A stretch of 64,000 nucleotides of DNA from Leptospira sp. WS4.C2 (GTDB lineage: Bacteria; Spirochaetota; Leptospiria; Leptospirales; Leptospiraceae), in assembly GCF_040833985.1 (NCBI RefSeq), contig NZ_CP162139.1:682001-746000 (forward strand). Direction: 5' to 3'. Below are positions 43,001 through 53,230 of the stretch, piece by piece (the first letter of the stretch is position 1; each line of letters opens with the position of its first letter). Both the position numbers and the translations under genes were made by a program. The notes beneath the pieces are model-generated. The model was not told the origin of the DNA. It saw only the letters and a list, made by a program, of their open reading frames with translations, and did not search any database.

Positions 43001-44068
43001 TTATGCAAGGTTTTTTCTGGGTATCAGTGTCCAAAGCAGTCCATAACTTATCACGGAAAAAAGGAAAAGGATGGTGAGTGTGAGTTGTGCAGACATACCA
43101 TAGGATTTTAATACAAAATGGATACAAACTATGACGAGGTTTAAGAAGGTGAATATACTTAAAGAACCGATTTTACCTAACCTGGTTTCTGTGATACGTT
43201 GAAAGAGGTGTTCCCGGTGAGCTGAAAACAAATGTTTCTTTTGGAAGAATCGTTTGATTAAAGTAAAAATTCCATCCAGCCAAAAATACGGGAACAAATA
43301 AAAATAATAAGTGATATCCCAAGGATTGGAGTTAGTTTTTTCCCATTTCCCAACAAACAAAGGTAATGCCATCACAAAAAATCCTAAAGCTAAGGATCCA
43401 CTGTCTCCCATAAATAATTTTGCTTTTGGAAAATTATAAAATATAAATCCAAACATAGAGAGAAATAAAACCATATAGAAATGAAACCCCAAATGATCTA
43501 TTGAATAGAAGTGGGGAGAGGCAATAACCAAAGAAAAATAAGAAATAAAAAGGGTAGTGACTAAATACCAATCCATCCCATCCATAAAGTTCACTAGGTT
43601 GACTGCAAATACAAGAAAGACTGTCAGGACAAAAATATGAATCGGTTTTGGAAGAGAAATCAGACCAAAATATGTGATCTCAGGGTTCATCCAAACCAAA
43701 AAAACGGCCACAACCGACAGTTCTAAAAACAATCGAAGTTTTGGACTGAGGTGATACAAATCATCAACGAATCCTAAAAGACAAAATATAATAACTCCAG
43801 CTAACAGTAGATAAATGTCCGTTCTTTGATCAAATTCATTTGGAAAAACAAGTGAAATTCCCGCATCAGGGCAAAAGAGGAGGTAAATTACTGAGCCAAG
43901 AAACAAGGGGATAAAAAACATTCCCCCAGACTTTTTGGTCACCACGTCGTGAAGGCTTCGTTCGTTTGGCACATCTTTGACGCCAAAGCGGGAATAGACA
44001 TAGAATGTATGCAAAATTAGGCTTAGAACGACAAGAATGGTGAGTATTGGCGGGAAAAAAGAGACCAT
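43001..44068 (-). CDS. Polyprenyl-phosphate N-acetylhexosamine-1-phosphate transferase (WecA/TagO/MraY family)
   Basis: 355 residues with about 10 membrane helices. GFVDDLYHLSPKLRLFLE (Mg-binding Asp pair), VNFMDGMDWYL, KLFMGDSGSLALGF and the carbohydrate-recognition loop AHREHLFQRI are all present. It should transfer a sugar-1-phosphate from UDP-sugar to undecaprenyl phosphate, starting O-antigen or other glycan synthesis. The PNERSLHDVVTKKSGGM segment is typical of WecA. It is divergent from dapA, with 77 bases between. Confidence 0.88.
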   Translation of the reverse strand: MVSFFPPILTILVVLSLILHTFYVYSRFGVKDVPNERSLHDVVTKKSGGMFFIPLFLGSVIYLLFCPDAGISLVFPNEFDQRTDIYLLLAGVIIFCLLGFVDDLYHLSPKLRLFLELSVVAVFLVWMNPEITYFGLISLPKPIHIFVLTVFLVFAVNLVNFMDGMDWYLVTTLFISYFSLVIASPHFYSIDHLGFHFYMVLFLSMFGFIFYNFPKAKLFMGDSGSLALGFFVMALPLFVGKWEKTNSNPWDITYYFYLFPYFWLDGIFTLIKRFFQKKHLFSAHREHLFQRITETRLGKIGSLSIFTFLNLVIVCIHFVLKSYGMSAQLTLTILFLFSVISYGLLWTLIPRKNLA

Positions 44069-44145
44069 TTTCGCAAAGTTTATCGGTACGGGGTCTTTTG
44101 GCAGTTTTTTATTGCAAAATTCCGTCCCTCTTCGATGTTTAATTT

Positions 44146-45030
44146 ATGTTTCAGGGCGTTTATACTGCGGTCATCACCCCCTTCCGCCAGGGGAAAATCG
44201 ATTATGATAGTTATTTTAAAATCCTAGAGAACCAAATCCGGTCCGGCGTGGCAGGAGTGGTTCCCTGTGGGACAACGGGGGAATCTCCCACCCTTTCTTA
44301 CGAAGAACATAAAGAACTCATCCAAAAGACAGTTCAAGTTGTGGCAGGGAAGATCCAGGTCATTGCTGGCACGGGATCCAACTCTACCAAAGAGGCTATT
44401 GAACTCACGGAGTCCGCTTGTGCCGATGGAGTGGATGGAATTCTTTCTGTGAATCCTTATTACAACAAACCCACGCAAGAAGGGATGTATCGTCATTTTA
44501 CTGAGATTGCCAATGTATCTTCCAAGCCGGTGATGTTGTACAACATCCCAGGAAGAACCAATGTCAATTTGTTGCCGGAAACGGTAGCAAAACTTGCGAC
44601 CCACCCAAAAATTGCGGCCATCAAAGAAGCAACAGGGGATTTGGGTCAAATGGCGAAGGTGATTGCGGCAACGCCACCTGACTTTGATTTGTTGTCAGGG
44701 GACGACAACCTAACACTCCCCGTACTATCGATTGGTGGGAAAGGGGTTGTGTCTGTTGTATCCAATCTTTTCCCACGAGCCTGTGTGGATATGGTATCCT
44801 TGTATTTACGGGGCGACTTAGAAGCATCAAAAAAGATTTATTACAAACTCCTTCCAGTGTTTATCAGTGCCTTTATTGAAACCAATCCCATTCCTATCAA
44901 AGCTGCTATGAGTTGGTTTGGGTATTGTGAAAATGAACTTCGCCTTCCTATGACAGCCTTGTCTGTTGGATCTCCAGCAGATGCTTTCAAAAAAACTGTA
45001 TTCCAATTAAAAGAGGAAGGCATTGTCTAA
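44146..45030 (+). CDS. dapA: 4-hydroxy-tetrahydrodipicolinate synthase
   Basis: 294 residues, TIM-barrel. [14 protein letters not shown] near residue 38, [16 protein letters not shown] near 105 (catalytic Tyr) and [11 protein letters not shown] with the Schiff-base Lys near 160. It condenses pyruvate with aspartate semialdehyde in the lysine/DAP pathway. First gene of a four-gene plus-strand operon; its last eight bases overlap dapB. Confidence 0.95.
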   Translation: MFQGVYTAVITPFRQGKIDYDSYFKILENQIRSGVAGVVPCGTTGESPTLSYEEHKELIQKTVQVVAGKIQVIAGTGSNSTKEAIELTESACADGVDGILSVNPYYNKPTQEGMYRHFTEIANVSSKPVMLYNIPGRTNVNLLPETVAKLATHPKIAAIKEATGDLGQMAKVIAATPPDFDLLSGDDNLTLPVLSIGGKGVVSVVSNLFPRACVDMVSLYLRGDLEASKKIYYKLLPVFISAFIETNPIPIKAAMSWFGYCENELRLPMTALSVGSPADAFKKTVFQLKEEGIV

Positions 45031-45826
45031 AATCAAAGTTGGTGTGATTGGTGCAGGAGGAAGGATGGGGAAAGCCATCATCCAAGTGCTTTCTTTGTCA
45101 AAAAGATCGGAATTAAGTGCGGCTGTTGTAAGAGAAGGAGCCATCTATGCAGGATTTGATTCTGGCAATCATGCAGGAATCAAAGAAACAGGGATTTTAC
45201 TTTCCACCGACTTACAAAAAGCATGCGAATCTTCTGATGTGTTGATTGATTTTAGCACACATACCGGATTTGAATCTATATTGAGTGTCGCCCTTACCAA
45301 TAAAAAACCTTTGGTGATTGGAACTACAGGCCTTACCGATTCTGATAAGGCACTCATCCAATCCGCAGCAAACTCCATCCCCATTGTATTTTCACCCAAT
45401 ATGTCTGTCGGTGTGAACCTGTTATTTAAACTAACGGAAATCGCAGCGAAGGTGTTAGACGAAGACTTCGATGTAGAAGTTTTGGATATCCATCATAGAC
45501 ATAAAAAAGATTCTCCTTCGGGAACTGCCATGTATTTGAAAGAAATACTTTTAAATGCTACCAAACGTTCTGAAGACAATGTCATATATGGTCGCCATGG
45601 AATGTATCCAGAACGTGACCAAAAAGAAATCGCCATGCACACGATGAGAGCTGGCGAAGTGGTCGGAGAACATACGGTATATTTTTTAAGTTCCGAAGAA
45701 CGAATCGAGATCACTCACAAAGCTCAGGATCGCAAAACATTTGCTACAGGGGCAGTAAAAGCAGCCGAGTTTTTACATGGCAAATCCAAAGGACTCTATA
45801 ATATGTTCGATGTGTTAGGGATCTAA
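45023..45826 (+). CDS. dapB: 4-hydroxy-tetrahydrodipicolinate reductase
   Basis: 267 residues from a TTG inside the dapA stop region. [14 protein letters not shown] is the NAD(P)H-binding loop, VIGTTGL and [11 protein letters not shown] follow, and [15 protein letters not shown] carries the catalytic His and Lys. It reduces the DapA product. No ATG lies near the correct N terminus, so TTG with translational coupling is the best choice. Confidence 0.95.
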   Translation: MSKIKVGVIGAGGRMGKAIIQVLSLSKRSELSAAVVREGAIYAGFDSGNHAGIKETGILLSTDLQKACESSDVLIDFSTHTGFESILSVALTNKKPLVIGTTGLTDSDKALIQSAANSIPIVFSPNMSVGVNLLFKLTEIAAKVLDEDFDVEVLDIHHRHKKDSPSGTAMYLKEILLNATKRSEDNVIYGRHGMYPERDQKEIAMHTMRAGEVVGEHTVYFLSSEERIEITHKAQDRKTFATGAVKAAEFLHGKSKGLYNMFDVLGI

Positions 45827-45827
45827 A

Positions 45828-46658
45828 TTGGATTTTTTTCGAGGATTATATATCATTCCGTGGAGTAAAAACTATATCTCCATATCTTTGGATGTATTAA
45901 TCGTCGCTTTTCTAATTTATAAAACCTATACCACGCTTAGGCGGACAAGGGGAATCCAACTTCTACTGGGTGTAGGTATCATCTGGATATCTGGAAGTCT
46001 TGCCGAATACTTGGGTTTTGAGCTTTTGGAATGGATTCTCACTAACATCAGGCCAGCCCTTGTGTTTGCTATCATTGTTCTTTTGCAGCCAGAGTTACGT
46101 CGTTTGACCGGGGATTTGGCTCGCATTCGATTACTTAGGTTGTTCTTCTTGAAACCCACGTTTGACTTAGATCCCATAGTCGAAGCCGTTCGGATCATGT
46201 CTCAGGAAAAAACCGGATCCATCATTGTTCTCGTCAAAGATATCAGTTTGAAAGATATTTCGGAAAATGCGGTGCCTATGGATGCGCAAGTCACATCCGA
46301 AGTATTACAAACAATCTTCTTTAAAAATTCTCCTCTTCACGATGGGGCCGTTATCATTGAACAAAATAGAATTGTTTGTGCCGCATCTTACTTGCCTATG
46401 AGTAGTTCTGTGGAAATTGCCACACTCGGTGCAAGGCATAGGTCGGCACTCGGACTCTCCGAAGAAACCGATGCTATCATTATCGTGACATCAGAAGAGA
46501 CAGGTGACATTACCATTTGTTATGAAGGGGAAATGTTGCACCCAGTCAAACCACTTGAACTTAAAGCACTCGTTAGTGGGCTTATGACAGGAAGCCGCAG
46601 ATCCAAGGACGATTCTCTCCGTAAACCAAAAGAAAAAGATACGGGAGTGAGCATATGA
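45828..46658 (+). CDS. cdaA: Diadenylate cyclase CdaA
   Basis: 276 residues from a TTG one base after the dapB stop. Three N-terminal membrane helices (~1-85) precede a DAC domain with SPLHDGAVII (DGA) and GARHRSALGLSE (RHR), the two motifs that make c-di-AMP. KTYTTLRRTRGIQLLLGVGI is typical of CdaA. c-di-AMP usually controls potassium and osmolyte transport and cell-wall stress. It overlaps the YbbR gene by ATGA. Confidence 0.93.
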   Translation: MDFFRGLYIIPWSKNYISISLDVLIVAFLIYKTYTTLRRTRGIQLLLGVGIIWISGSLAEYLGFELLEWILTNIRPALVFAIIVLLQPELRRLTGDLARIRLLRLFFLKPTFDLDPIVEAVRIMSQEKTGSIIVLVKDISLKDISENAVPMDAQVTSEVLQTIFFKNSPLHDGAVIIEQNRIVCAASYLPMSSSVEIATLGARHRSALGLSEETDAIIIVTSEETGDITICYEGEMLHPVKPLELKALVSGLMTGSRRSKDDSLRKPKEKDTGVSI

Positions 46659-47701
46659 TTTTGAAGTTACTGGGAAAACTAGTTCGAAACTGGAAAGCAA
46701 AACTTGTATCTCTCATCATCGCCAGTATTTTTTATGTTAATCTTCAAAATTCAAAAGTATTAATTAAAACAATTAATGTTCCCATCGACTATCCAAAGTT
46801 ATCTGGCAATTTAAACTATTCTAAAAATCCGGAAAAAACGATTCCTGTTCGTGTGGAAGGTTTGAAAGATGTGGTGAATTATTATTCGCAGTTTATGAAA
46901 GCCGTAATTGATCCAGAAGATGTTCAACTCGGTGTTACGGAAGTTCCCATCAAAAAAATCGTAGGTGTTCCGAGTGGTGTCAAAGTCACAAAACTAAAAA
47001 AAACTGTCCCAGTTGAAATTGAATCTCGGGGATTGAAAGTAGTTCCACTGGAAGTTGTGTTTGAAGGGGCACCTCCAGCTAACTTTGAAAAGCTCACGCA
47101 AATTGTTAGTCCTCAAAAAGTGACTCTGAGTGGAAAACCACAAGATTTGGAAAGGATTACCAAGGTTTTACTACCGGAAATTTCCCTAACTGATAAAAAA
47201 GAACCTTTTGCAAAAACAGTTCGCATTCCAGACCTTCCGAAAGGAGTGAACCTCCTTGGTTCCAGGGATGTGACAGTCAATGTAAACATCATTCCCCTTT
47301 CTTATAAAACGGGAGAACAAACGGCCGCAGGAATCCCCATTGTTTGTTCGGGCCTTGATGCCAAGTTAGATGCTGAACTTTCTGAAGAACAAGTAGCAAT
47401 TCGTTATTTTTCTTTAAAACCGATTCGTTCTGCCCAAATTCTAACAGGAATTACGGCTCAAGTTCCTTGTAACTATATCTTTGATCCGATTAAAAACAAA
47501 ATCATCCCCGAATTACAGCCACAAGTTGCTAAAGTTCGAATCATTAAAAACAAAGATCTCAAAGGAATTGAGATTTTACAAATCAGTCCTGAAAAAATTG
47601 AGATTCGTTATAAAGTTAAAGAACAGAATCCAGATGCGGACCCAACCGATGATGGTACAGGAATGGAAGTTCCTGGAGCCATTCCCTCCGACAGGTCTTA
47701 A
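46655..47701 (+). CDS. cdaR: YbbR-domain protein, CdaR-type regulator of CdaA
   Basis: 348 residues: an N-terminal membrane anchor (LVRNWKAKLVSLIIASIFYV is the CdaR signature) and about three to four YbbR repeats outside the membrane (for example VPLEVVFEGAPPANF, QIVSPQKVTLSGKPQDLERI). CdaR binds CdaA and tunes its activity in Firmicutes. The tail is acidic (DADPTDDGTG). Last gene of the dapA-dapB-cdaA-cdaR unit; unlike the Firmicute operon, no glmM follows. Confidence 0.88.
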   Translation: MILKLLGKLVRNWKAKLVSLIIASIFYVNLQNSKVLIKTINVPIDYPKLSGNLNYSKNPEKTIPVRVEGLKDVVNYYSQFMKAVIDPEDVQLGVTEVPIKKIVGVPSGVKVTKLKKTVPVEIESRGLKVVPLEVVFEGAPPANFEKLTQIVSPQKVTLSGKPQDLERITKVLLPEISLTDKKEPFAKTVRIPDLPKGVNLLGSRDVTVNVNIIPLSYKTGEQTAAGIPIVCSGLDAKLDAELSEEQVAIRYFSLKPIRSAQILTGITAQVPCNYIFDPIKNKIIPELQPQVAKVRIIKNKDLKGIEILQISPEKIEIRYKVKEQNPDADPTDDGTGMEVPGAIPSDRS

Positions 47702-47724
47702 GTTTTGATTTTTAGAATTTGAAA

Positions 47725-47768
47725 ATAGATTCGATCAGTATTGATGGAATTTAGCTTATCGAATCTAT
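47725..47768. terminator. Inverted repeat between convergent genes, possible bidirectional terminator
   Basis: ATAGATTCGAT (47725-47735) and ATCGAATCTAT (47758-47768) form an 11-base perfect stem around a 22-base loop between cdaR and the convergent hydrolase gene. A short T-run follows on the minus strand only, so it is a weak terminator at best. Confidence 0.45.
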
Positions 47769-47801
47769 CTATTCATTCTTCATTCAATTAAAATCTAGAT
47801 T

Positions 47802-48698
47802 CTATTTCAAAAATTCATAAATTTCTTTAAAACTTTCTTCTGGATTTTCCCATTGTGGGTAATGTCCGATCGATTCCCAACGGATTAACTTTTTGTTTTT
47901 GACCGGAAGTTTTTCTATTTCATCTGCTAAGTGGCTTCCACTCACAGGATCTTCTCCCCCATTGATAAACAGCAGTGGAACTTCCGTTTTTAGGAGAGCG
48001 TTTTTCCAACGTTCCCCGTGAACTCTTCTTTCTGCAATGTATTTGAGTAGTTTGTGTGGAATTAAAACTTTGTTTGGATAGGTAATCAATTTCCAAAGGA
48101 CAGAAATTTCTTTCTCAGTCGGCTTTGTATTTTTTCCAAAAACTTGGCTAAATGCGACTCCAAATTTTTTTTCATCATAAAATCTGGAAAGAAATGCACC
48201 TAATATTGGTGTTGCGAGAAGTTTCTGTTTGAAAGTGGGTCTGTGTAAATGTGGGAAGAGTCCCCCGTTCAAAAAAACAGCACCATCAATTTCATATTTG
48301 CGTTCATTTCTTTCCAAATGCCTTGCTAAGATTTCTTGTCCCACACTCACCGCATAATCATGAAAAACAAACTTCACCCTTCGAAGGGCATTCTTTTCGA
48401 TAAAATTTTCTATAATATCTGTTTGTTCAATGAGAGTATAAGTATGTTTTTTTGGTTTTGACGAATATCCAAATCCTAAAAAATCGATAGCGATCGTATT
48501 AAAGTAACGAGAAAGTCCATTGAAGATTTTGGAATAGTCCCAAGAGGATGTGGGGAACCCATGAAGTAAGATTAAGTTTTGTCCTCTTCCTTCTTGGATA
48601 AAGAAAATTTGAAACTTCTTATATTCGAAAAATTTACCAGCAGCCAACCATTCAGTTGCGTTCTTTTTTGGAAAGTTTAGATCAACCATATCCGACAT
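47802..48698 (-). CDS. Alpha/beta hydrolase, MEST/haloalkane-dehalogenase-like
   Basis: 298 residues from the ATG at 48698, chosen because the longer frame would run into the divergent cyclase gene. LILLHGFPTSSWDY is the oxyanion loop; FVFHDYAVSVGQEI places Asp at the nucleophile elbow, as in the eukaryotic MEST/Peg1 protein and the dehalogenase/epoxide-hydrolase group; NGGEDPVSG and SIGHYPQWENPEE give the acid and His. GFGYSSKPKKHTYTL also matches MEST. The substrate is unknown. Confidence 0.75.
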   Translation of the reverse strand: MSDMVDLNFPKKNATEWLAAGKFFEYKKFQIFFIQEGRGQNLILLHGFPTSSWDYSKIFNGLSRYFNTIAIDFLGFGYSSKPKKHTYTLIEQTDIIENFIEKNALRRVKFVFHDYAVSVGQEILARHLERNERKYEIDGAVFLNGGLFPHLHRPTFKQKLLATPILGAFLSRFYDEKKFGVAFSQVFGKNTKPTEKEISVLWKLITYPNKVLIPHKLLKYIAERRVHGERWKNALLKTEVPLLFINGGEDPVSGSHLADEIEKLPVKNKKLIRWESIGHYPQWENPEESFKEIYEFLK

Positions 48699-48775
48699 AG
48701 CACAACAAAATAGGAAGTGAGTCAAATAGAAGAATTTGCTACTTTCTGATTTCCCGAAAGCCGATCTTAATAGGG

Positions 48776-51337
48776 ATGGAGTCATACCCTCTCATTTATT
48801 TCGTAAAACCAGAAGGAATTATTTCGGATTGGGAATACTTTTGGCACCAGATTCCTTATGGAGCTCCGGGAATCCTTACTTTTTTTGTAGGAGTTTTCCT
48901 TAGTTATTTTGCGTTTCAAAAATTTCGTAAATCAGATGATCAGAATCGTTTCTTCCATTTAAATCTAACCGTTTCCTTTATTAGTTTTGGATCTGTTGGA
49001 TTGGTGCTTACTACGAGAGCTTGGATTCAGGATGTAAATACATTAGTTTTTTGGAATGATCTACTATACTTCCTCGTTGCCCCTTTGGCTCCGACTGCCT
49101 TTTATATGGCTTACCATATGACTGGTAAACAGAGTAAGTTATTATTATATTATTCTTATCTTTGTTGGTTTGCCAGTTTTGTATTGTATTTCGGAGTTCT
49201 TATCGGCAAGGGTTTTGAAACTACCGTTTTTGAATTTACTTTTGGAAAGTATCCAAGAGGAAGTTCCTTTGTTCGGCCTTGGGGAATTTTGGCACCACTT
49301 GGATACTTTTTACTCATTTTACCTTCTTTCATCAAACACTACCAATACATACGTAAACATTACCATCTAACATTGTTTCATGGAGTGAATTTACTTTTTT
49401 TACTCACAACGATGAATGCACCCAGTATCCTTGGTTTCAAAGTGTATCCTGGAGGATTCTTTTTATTCATTCCAATGTTACTTGTTGCTTATGGAGTGTT
49501 CCGATCTGATTTTTTTGATGTGAATGAACTTCTGTTTCAAAAGAATGGGATGTTTTATTTCTTATTTGCACTTTTGTCTTTTGTTTTAATTTTTATTTCC
49601 TTTGGCGTTTCCTTTGGTTTGTCACCCGATGCTTATGAATCGGCAAAATGGTATCCCTGGGGAATCCCTCCCGTAGTTTCCGTGTTTGGTGCTGTATTTC
49701 TGTCGATCATCGTGGCAGGAGCCAATCCATCCGCAAGGATCAACCAACTCTGTGCGTTTGCACTCATTCTAACGGGTTTTTATGTCATCCAATCCGTTCC
49801 TTTAAAGTTAAATATATCTTATGTAGTTCAACTTAGAATCTCACAGATGACATTTGTTGCTTTTGCCTTTGCGCCGAGTATTATGGTGCGTTTGGTATTC
49901 GAAGCGATTGGACAGAAATCACCTTTCTGGATCCAAGGAATTGATTTTCTTTGTGTTACTGCAGCGGTACTTGCTCCCTCTCCCTATTTATTTGTTGGAT
50001 ATTATGATTATCCTTGGTCCAGAGTCCACCATGGAGGCCCTGCTGAATTACTTGTCGGAGCGAATGGTGCCATTGCACTGATTTTAGTACTGATCACATT
50101 TATAAGAAACAAAGGTTATATCAACTTTGCTTCAAAATGGATCATAGGTTCCTTTTTGTTGTCCGCACTTTTACTTTTAGCGGCATTACTTCCCAGTCAT
50201 GGAATCCCCATTTATCCTTTAGCGGATTTTCAATTCGTTCCAGCGTTTTTACTCGGTTATGCGGTGCTTCGTCACGGTGCTTTGTCTTTAGAAGGAAGAA
50301 CCATCCAACTGAGCCAAAGATTAGCAAACTTAGGACTCATTACCATGGCCATTGCAGCTATTTTGTATTTCCCTCTGATTCGGGAGCAGTACGGAGTAGG
50401 GGAATCGGCATTTCACCTCACAATGATTGTGTTACCCCTGGTCTTATTTAACTACCTTGTGGTATACATCATGTCTCGTCCATTAGCAGAAGAACTTGAT
50501 ATTAGTTATTTTCTGCTCGATTTAGAGAAACAAAAAGCAGATGAAGAAAGAGAAAAAGCTCTCATTGCACAGGACAAAGCAGAAGAAGCACGAGAAGAAT
50601 CAGAAAAATTACTTCTCAACATCTTACCTTATAAAGTAGCACAAGAATTAAAACAAAAGGGTAGTGTTACTCCTTCGCGAATCGAAAATGTCACTGTTTT
50701 ATTCACTGATTTCAAAGGGTTTACCAAAGTGGCCGAAGGTATGGACGAACAAAGTCTGATTGAGGAACTCGATGCTTGTTTTACTCAATTTGATGAAATC
50801 ATTCTCAGGAACAATTTAGAAAAACTAAAAACTATCGGAGATAGTTATATGTGTGCCGGTGGTGTTCCTGTGGAAACAAGAACGAGTGCGATTGATGCAT
50901 GTTTGGCGGCTCTCGAAATCCAAAGTTTTATGAACCAATTGAAAGAAATCAAATCGGCTCTTGGTTTGCCCTTTTGGGAATTAAGGCTTGGGCTTCATAC
51001 AGGTGCCGTAGTTGCAGGAGTGGTAGGACGATTTAAGTTCGCTTATGATATTTGGGGAGATACGGTCAATACGGCATCACGAATGGAATCCGGCGGGGAA
51101 ACAGGAAAAATCAATGTCTCCAAAGAAACCTATGACCTCGTGAAGTATTTTTTTATTACCGAATATAGAGGGAAAATTCACGGTAAAAATAAAGGGGAAT
51201 TGGATATGTATTTTGTGAATCGCCTAAGGCCCCGTTATTCGCAAGACCCTGATGGAAAAGCACCGAACCAATACTTTCGGGAAGTATATTCCCGAATTAG
51301 TAATGGTGCCAATATTCGTTGGAAGAACGAAACTTAA
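48776..51337 (+). CDS. Membrane adenylate cyclase (class III)
   Basis: 853 residues. Residues ~20-560 contain about 14 membrane helices in two blocks with no recognised sensor domain; a coiled coil (KQKADEEREKALIAQDKAEE) leads to a class III catalytic domain at ~635-820. VTVLFTDFKGFTKVAEGM and GDSYMCAGG carry the metal Asp residues. Lys685 (KLKTIGDSY) and Asp758 (YDIWGDTVNTASRM) are the adenine-selecting pair, so the product should be cAMP and not cGMP. The coiled coil probably passes a membrane signal to the dimeric cyclase. It is convergent with fliF. Confidence 0.88.
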   Translation: MESYPLIYFVKPEGIISDWEYFWHQIPYGAPGILTFFVGVFLSYFAFQKFRKSDDQNRFFHLNLTVSFISFGSVGLVLTTRAWIQDVNTLVFWNDLLYFLVAPLAPTAFYMAYHMTGKQSKLLLYYSYLCWFASFVLYFGVLIGKGFETTVFEFTFGKYPRGSSFVRPWGILAPLGYFLLILPSFIKHYQYIRKHYHLTLFHGVNLLFLLTTMNAPSILGFKVYPGGFFLFIPMLLVAYGVFRSDFFDVNELLFQKNGMFYFLFALLSFVLIFISFGVSFGLSPDAYESAKWYPWGIPPVVSVFGAVFLSIIVAGANPSARINQLCAFALILTGFYVIQSVPLKLNISYVVQLRISQMTFVAFAFAPSIMVRLVFEAIGQKSPFWIQGIDFLCVTAAVLAPSPYLFVGYYDYPWSRVHHGGPAELLVGANGAIALILVLITFIRNKGYINFASKWIIGSFLLSALLLLAALLPSHGIPIYPLADFQFVPAFLLGYAVLRHGALSLEGRTIQLSQRLANLGLITMAIAAILYFPLIREQYGVGESAFHLTMIVLPLVLFNYLVVYIMSRPLAEELDISYFLLDLEKQKADEEREKALIAQDKAEEAREESEKLLLNILPYKVAQELKQKGSVTPSRIENVTVLFTDFKGFTKVAEGMDEQSLIEELDACFTQFDEIILRNNLEKLKTIGDSYMCAGGVPVETRTSAIDACLAALEIQSFMNQLKEIKSALGLPFWELRLGLHTGAVVAGVVGRFKFAYDIWGDTVNTASRMESGGETGKINVSKETYDLVKYFFITEYRGKIHGKNKGELDMYFVNRLRPRYSQDPDGKAPNQYFREVYSRISNGANIRWKNET

Positions 51338-51341
51338 GTTT

Positions 51342-53042
51342 TTAAGTCTGTTCTTCCTCAGCAAGCCAAGTACGGAGTAACTGCGCCACATCTTCTGGTT
51401 TTTCTTTTGCCAAGTTGATTGCGTTTTCCAGTAACTCGCGTCTGAGTTTTTCGTCGAGGGAGAGTTCGACTTCTGCTCCCCCTTCGTCCATGACTCGAAG
51501 TGCCGCTTCCCGCATCATTTGTTGTTGTGCAGCAAGTTCCTCTTCTCTGAGTCTTCTTCTTCTTGCGATTTCTTTTTTGATCGCACGATACACAAGGATA
51601 GCAAGGATGAGTAGGATTAAAATTACGAGGGAAGCAATGACCATATTCCGAATGGCTCTTTGTTTTTGAAACTCTTCATCTTCTGCACGGAACTGTTCGG
51701 TTCTATCTTTTGGAATCGTAATCACACTGATCTGGTCCCCACGTGACCTTGTGTAACCAATAGCAGCTTCTAAGTTTTTACGAACGAGTTTTAAATCATT
51801 TTCAGCAACAGGAATGTATTTTCTGTCATAACCCATTCCATCTTCTCGTTCTTTTCGTTCCCAAACACCATCAACAACAACAGAAAGACCAATTTTTTCA
51901 ATCTTCCACGGTTGGCGTTTGATGTCTTTAACACGTTTGTTGAACTCATAGTTATTGATGTTTTCATCTTTAGAGTATTCTGCTTTTTGATAATCCGTGT
52001 CTTTGTATCCGGGAGGAAGATTCGGTTCTGTACCTGCTGGACCATCGGGAGTAAACCCTCGTCCTTTAAAAGATTCTTTTGTTTCTTTGGAAGATACTTT
52101 CAGTGAATAACCATCAACCAACTTTCTTTCGTTATATGGTGTTTCTGGGTTATCTTCTTCGGCAACTACGGGCAATACTTCATTTTCAGTTAAGGACTCT
52201 TGGTCCCAATTGAAAGAATATTCAAAACGAGTGATGTCCACGCGATCTTCTCCACCCAAATACCAACGCAAGGTATTACGAATGTCGATGAGTCGTTTGA
52301 CACGTTCTTCTTCTTCGATTCTTAGTTTTTCTTGGACGATACGAAGTTCTAATCTTTCTTTTTCTAAATCTTCTTCAAAATCAGAAATGATCTTTCCATC
52401 AGGATCGGCCACACTTACGTTTTCCGGTTTTAATTTGGGAACAGCGCGTGCGACTAAATTCACAATCCCTTTGATTTCTTTTTTACTCATGCCTTCTACA
52501 CCCGGTTTGAAGTGGAGGATGACACTTGCTTTTACCGGCGAGGCGTTTGCTTCAAAAAGATCTCCTTCAGGAATCGCAATGTTTACATCAGCTCTTTCAA
52601 TGGGACGTAAGGTATTCAGTGATTTTTCAATCGCACCTTTCAGAGCTCTATACTTTTTAATGTCTTTGTCAAATTGGGTCTCTGTAAATTTTTCAATATC
52701 AAAAAGTTCCCAACCGGTCACACCAGCAGGAATCAAATTCTCTTGTGCAAGTTTTGTGACGATCTCTTGTCTTTGTTCGGGATCGACTGTGATGAGACTT
52801 GTTTCACTCGAGCCGTAAGAATAACCAAGGGCATCTAGTTTCTTTGTGACCTCAGAAAAGTCTTTGGAATCCAGATCCTTAAAAAGAACTACGCGGTTTC
52901 GTTGGGACGAGACGTTGGAGAGGATGATGACTGCCACCACCACAACGGCGAGCACACCACCCAAAATCATTTTTTTGGTTTTATCGAGTTTGTTGAATAA
53001 CTCTTTGAGATTATCGATGATTTTTTGCAGTGGTTCAGGCAT
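51342..53042 (-). CDS. fliF: Flagellar MS-ring protein FliF
   Basis: 566 residues from the ATG at 53042 (MPEPLQKI), better than the upstream frame start. Membrane helix 1 near residue 25 ([18 protein letters not shown]), the two ring-building motifs ([37 protein letters not shown]), and [20 protein letters not shown] all fit. Helix 2 lies near 465 ([18 protein letters not shown]), and the C-terminal tail ([17 protein letters not shown]) binds FliG. FliF forms the basal-body ring in the inner membrane. It stands alone here: fliE is about 10 kb away and fliG is not adjacent. Confidence 0.95.
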   Translation of the reverse strand: MPEPLQKIIDNLKELFNKLDKTKKMILGGVLAVVVVAVIILSNVSSQRNRVVLFKDLDSKDFSEVTKKLDALGYSYGSSETSLITVDPEQRQEIVTKLAQENLIPAGVTGWELFDIEKFTETQFDKDIKKYRALKGAIEKSLNTLRPIERADVNIAIPEGDLFEANASPVKASVILHFKPGVEGMSKKEIKGIVNLVARAVPKLKPENVSVADPDGKIISDFEEDLEKERLELRIVQEKLRIEEEERVKRLIDIRNTLRWYLGGEDRVDITRFEYSFNWDQESLTENEVLPVVAEEDNPETPYNERKLVDGYSLKVSSKETKESFKGRGFTPDGPAGTEPNLPPGYKDTDYQKAEYSKDENINNYEFNKRVKDIKRQPWKIEKIGLSVVVDGVWERKEREDGMGYDRKYIPVAENDLKLVRKNLEAAIGYTRSRGDQISVITIPKDRTEQFRAEDEEFQKQRAIRNMVIASLVILILLILAILVYRAIKKEIARRRRLREEELAAQQQMMREAALRVMDEGGAEVELSLDEKLRRELLENAINLAKEKPEDVAQLLRTWLAEEEQT

Positions 53043-53143
53043 AGTACGGGCCTCGTCGAGATTTGAGACATAATGCCACGATTCTCCTGAAATGTACAAG
53101 TACTTTTCGGAATTGGCTAGAAATTAACCCGGTTTTTTGGAGT

Positions 53144-53169
53144 GATTACATAGTAATTACTATGTAATC
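53144..53169. promoter_or_regulatory. Perfect 26-base palindrome upstream of fliF
   Basis: GATTACATAGTAA followed directly by TTACTATGTAATC, with no mismatch and no spacer, about 100 bases before the fliF start and 62 after the aminotransferase stop. No T-run follows, so it looks like an operator for a dimeric regulator rather than a terminator. Confidence 0.6.
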
Positions 53170-53230
53170 TTCTATTGTACAGATCGGAACTTCAAAAGGA
53201 ATTCGAATTCCTAAAACCGTTTACTTCTTT

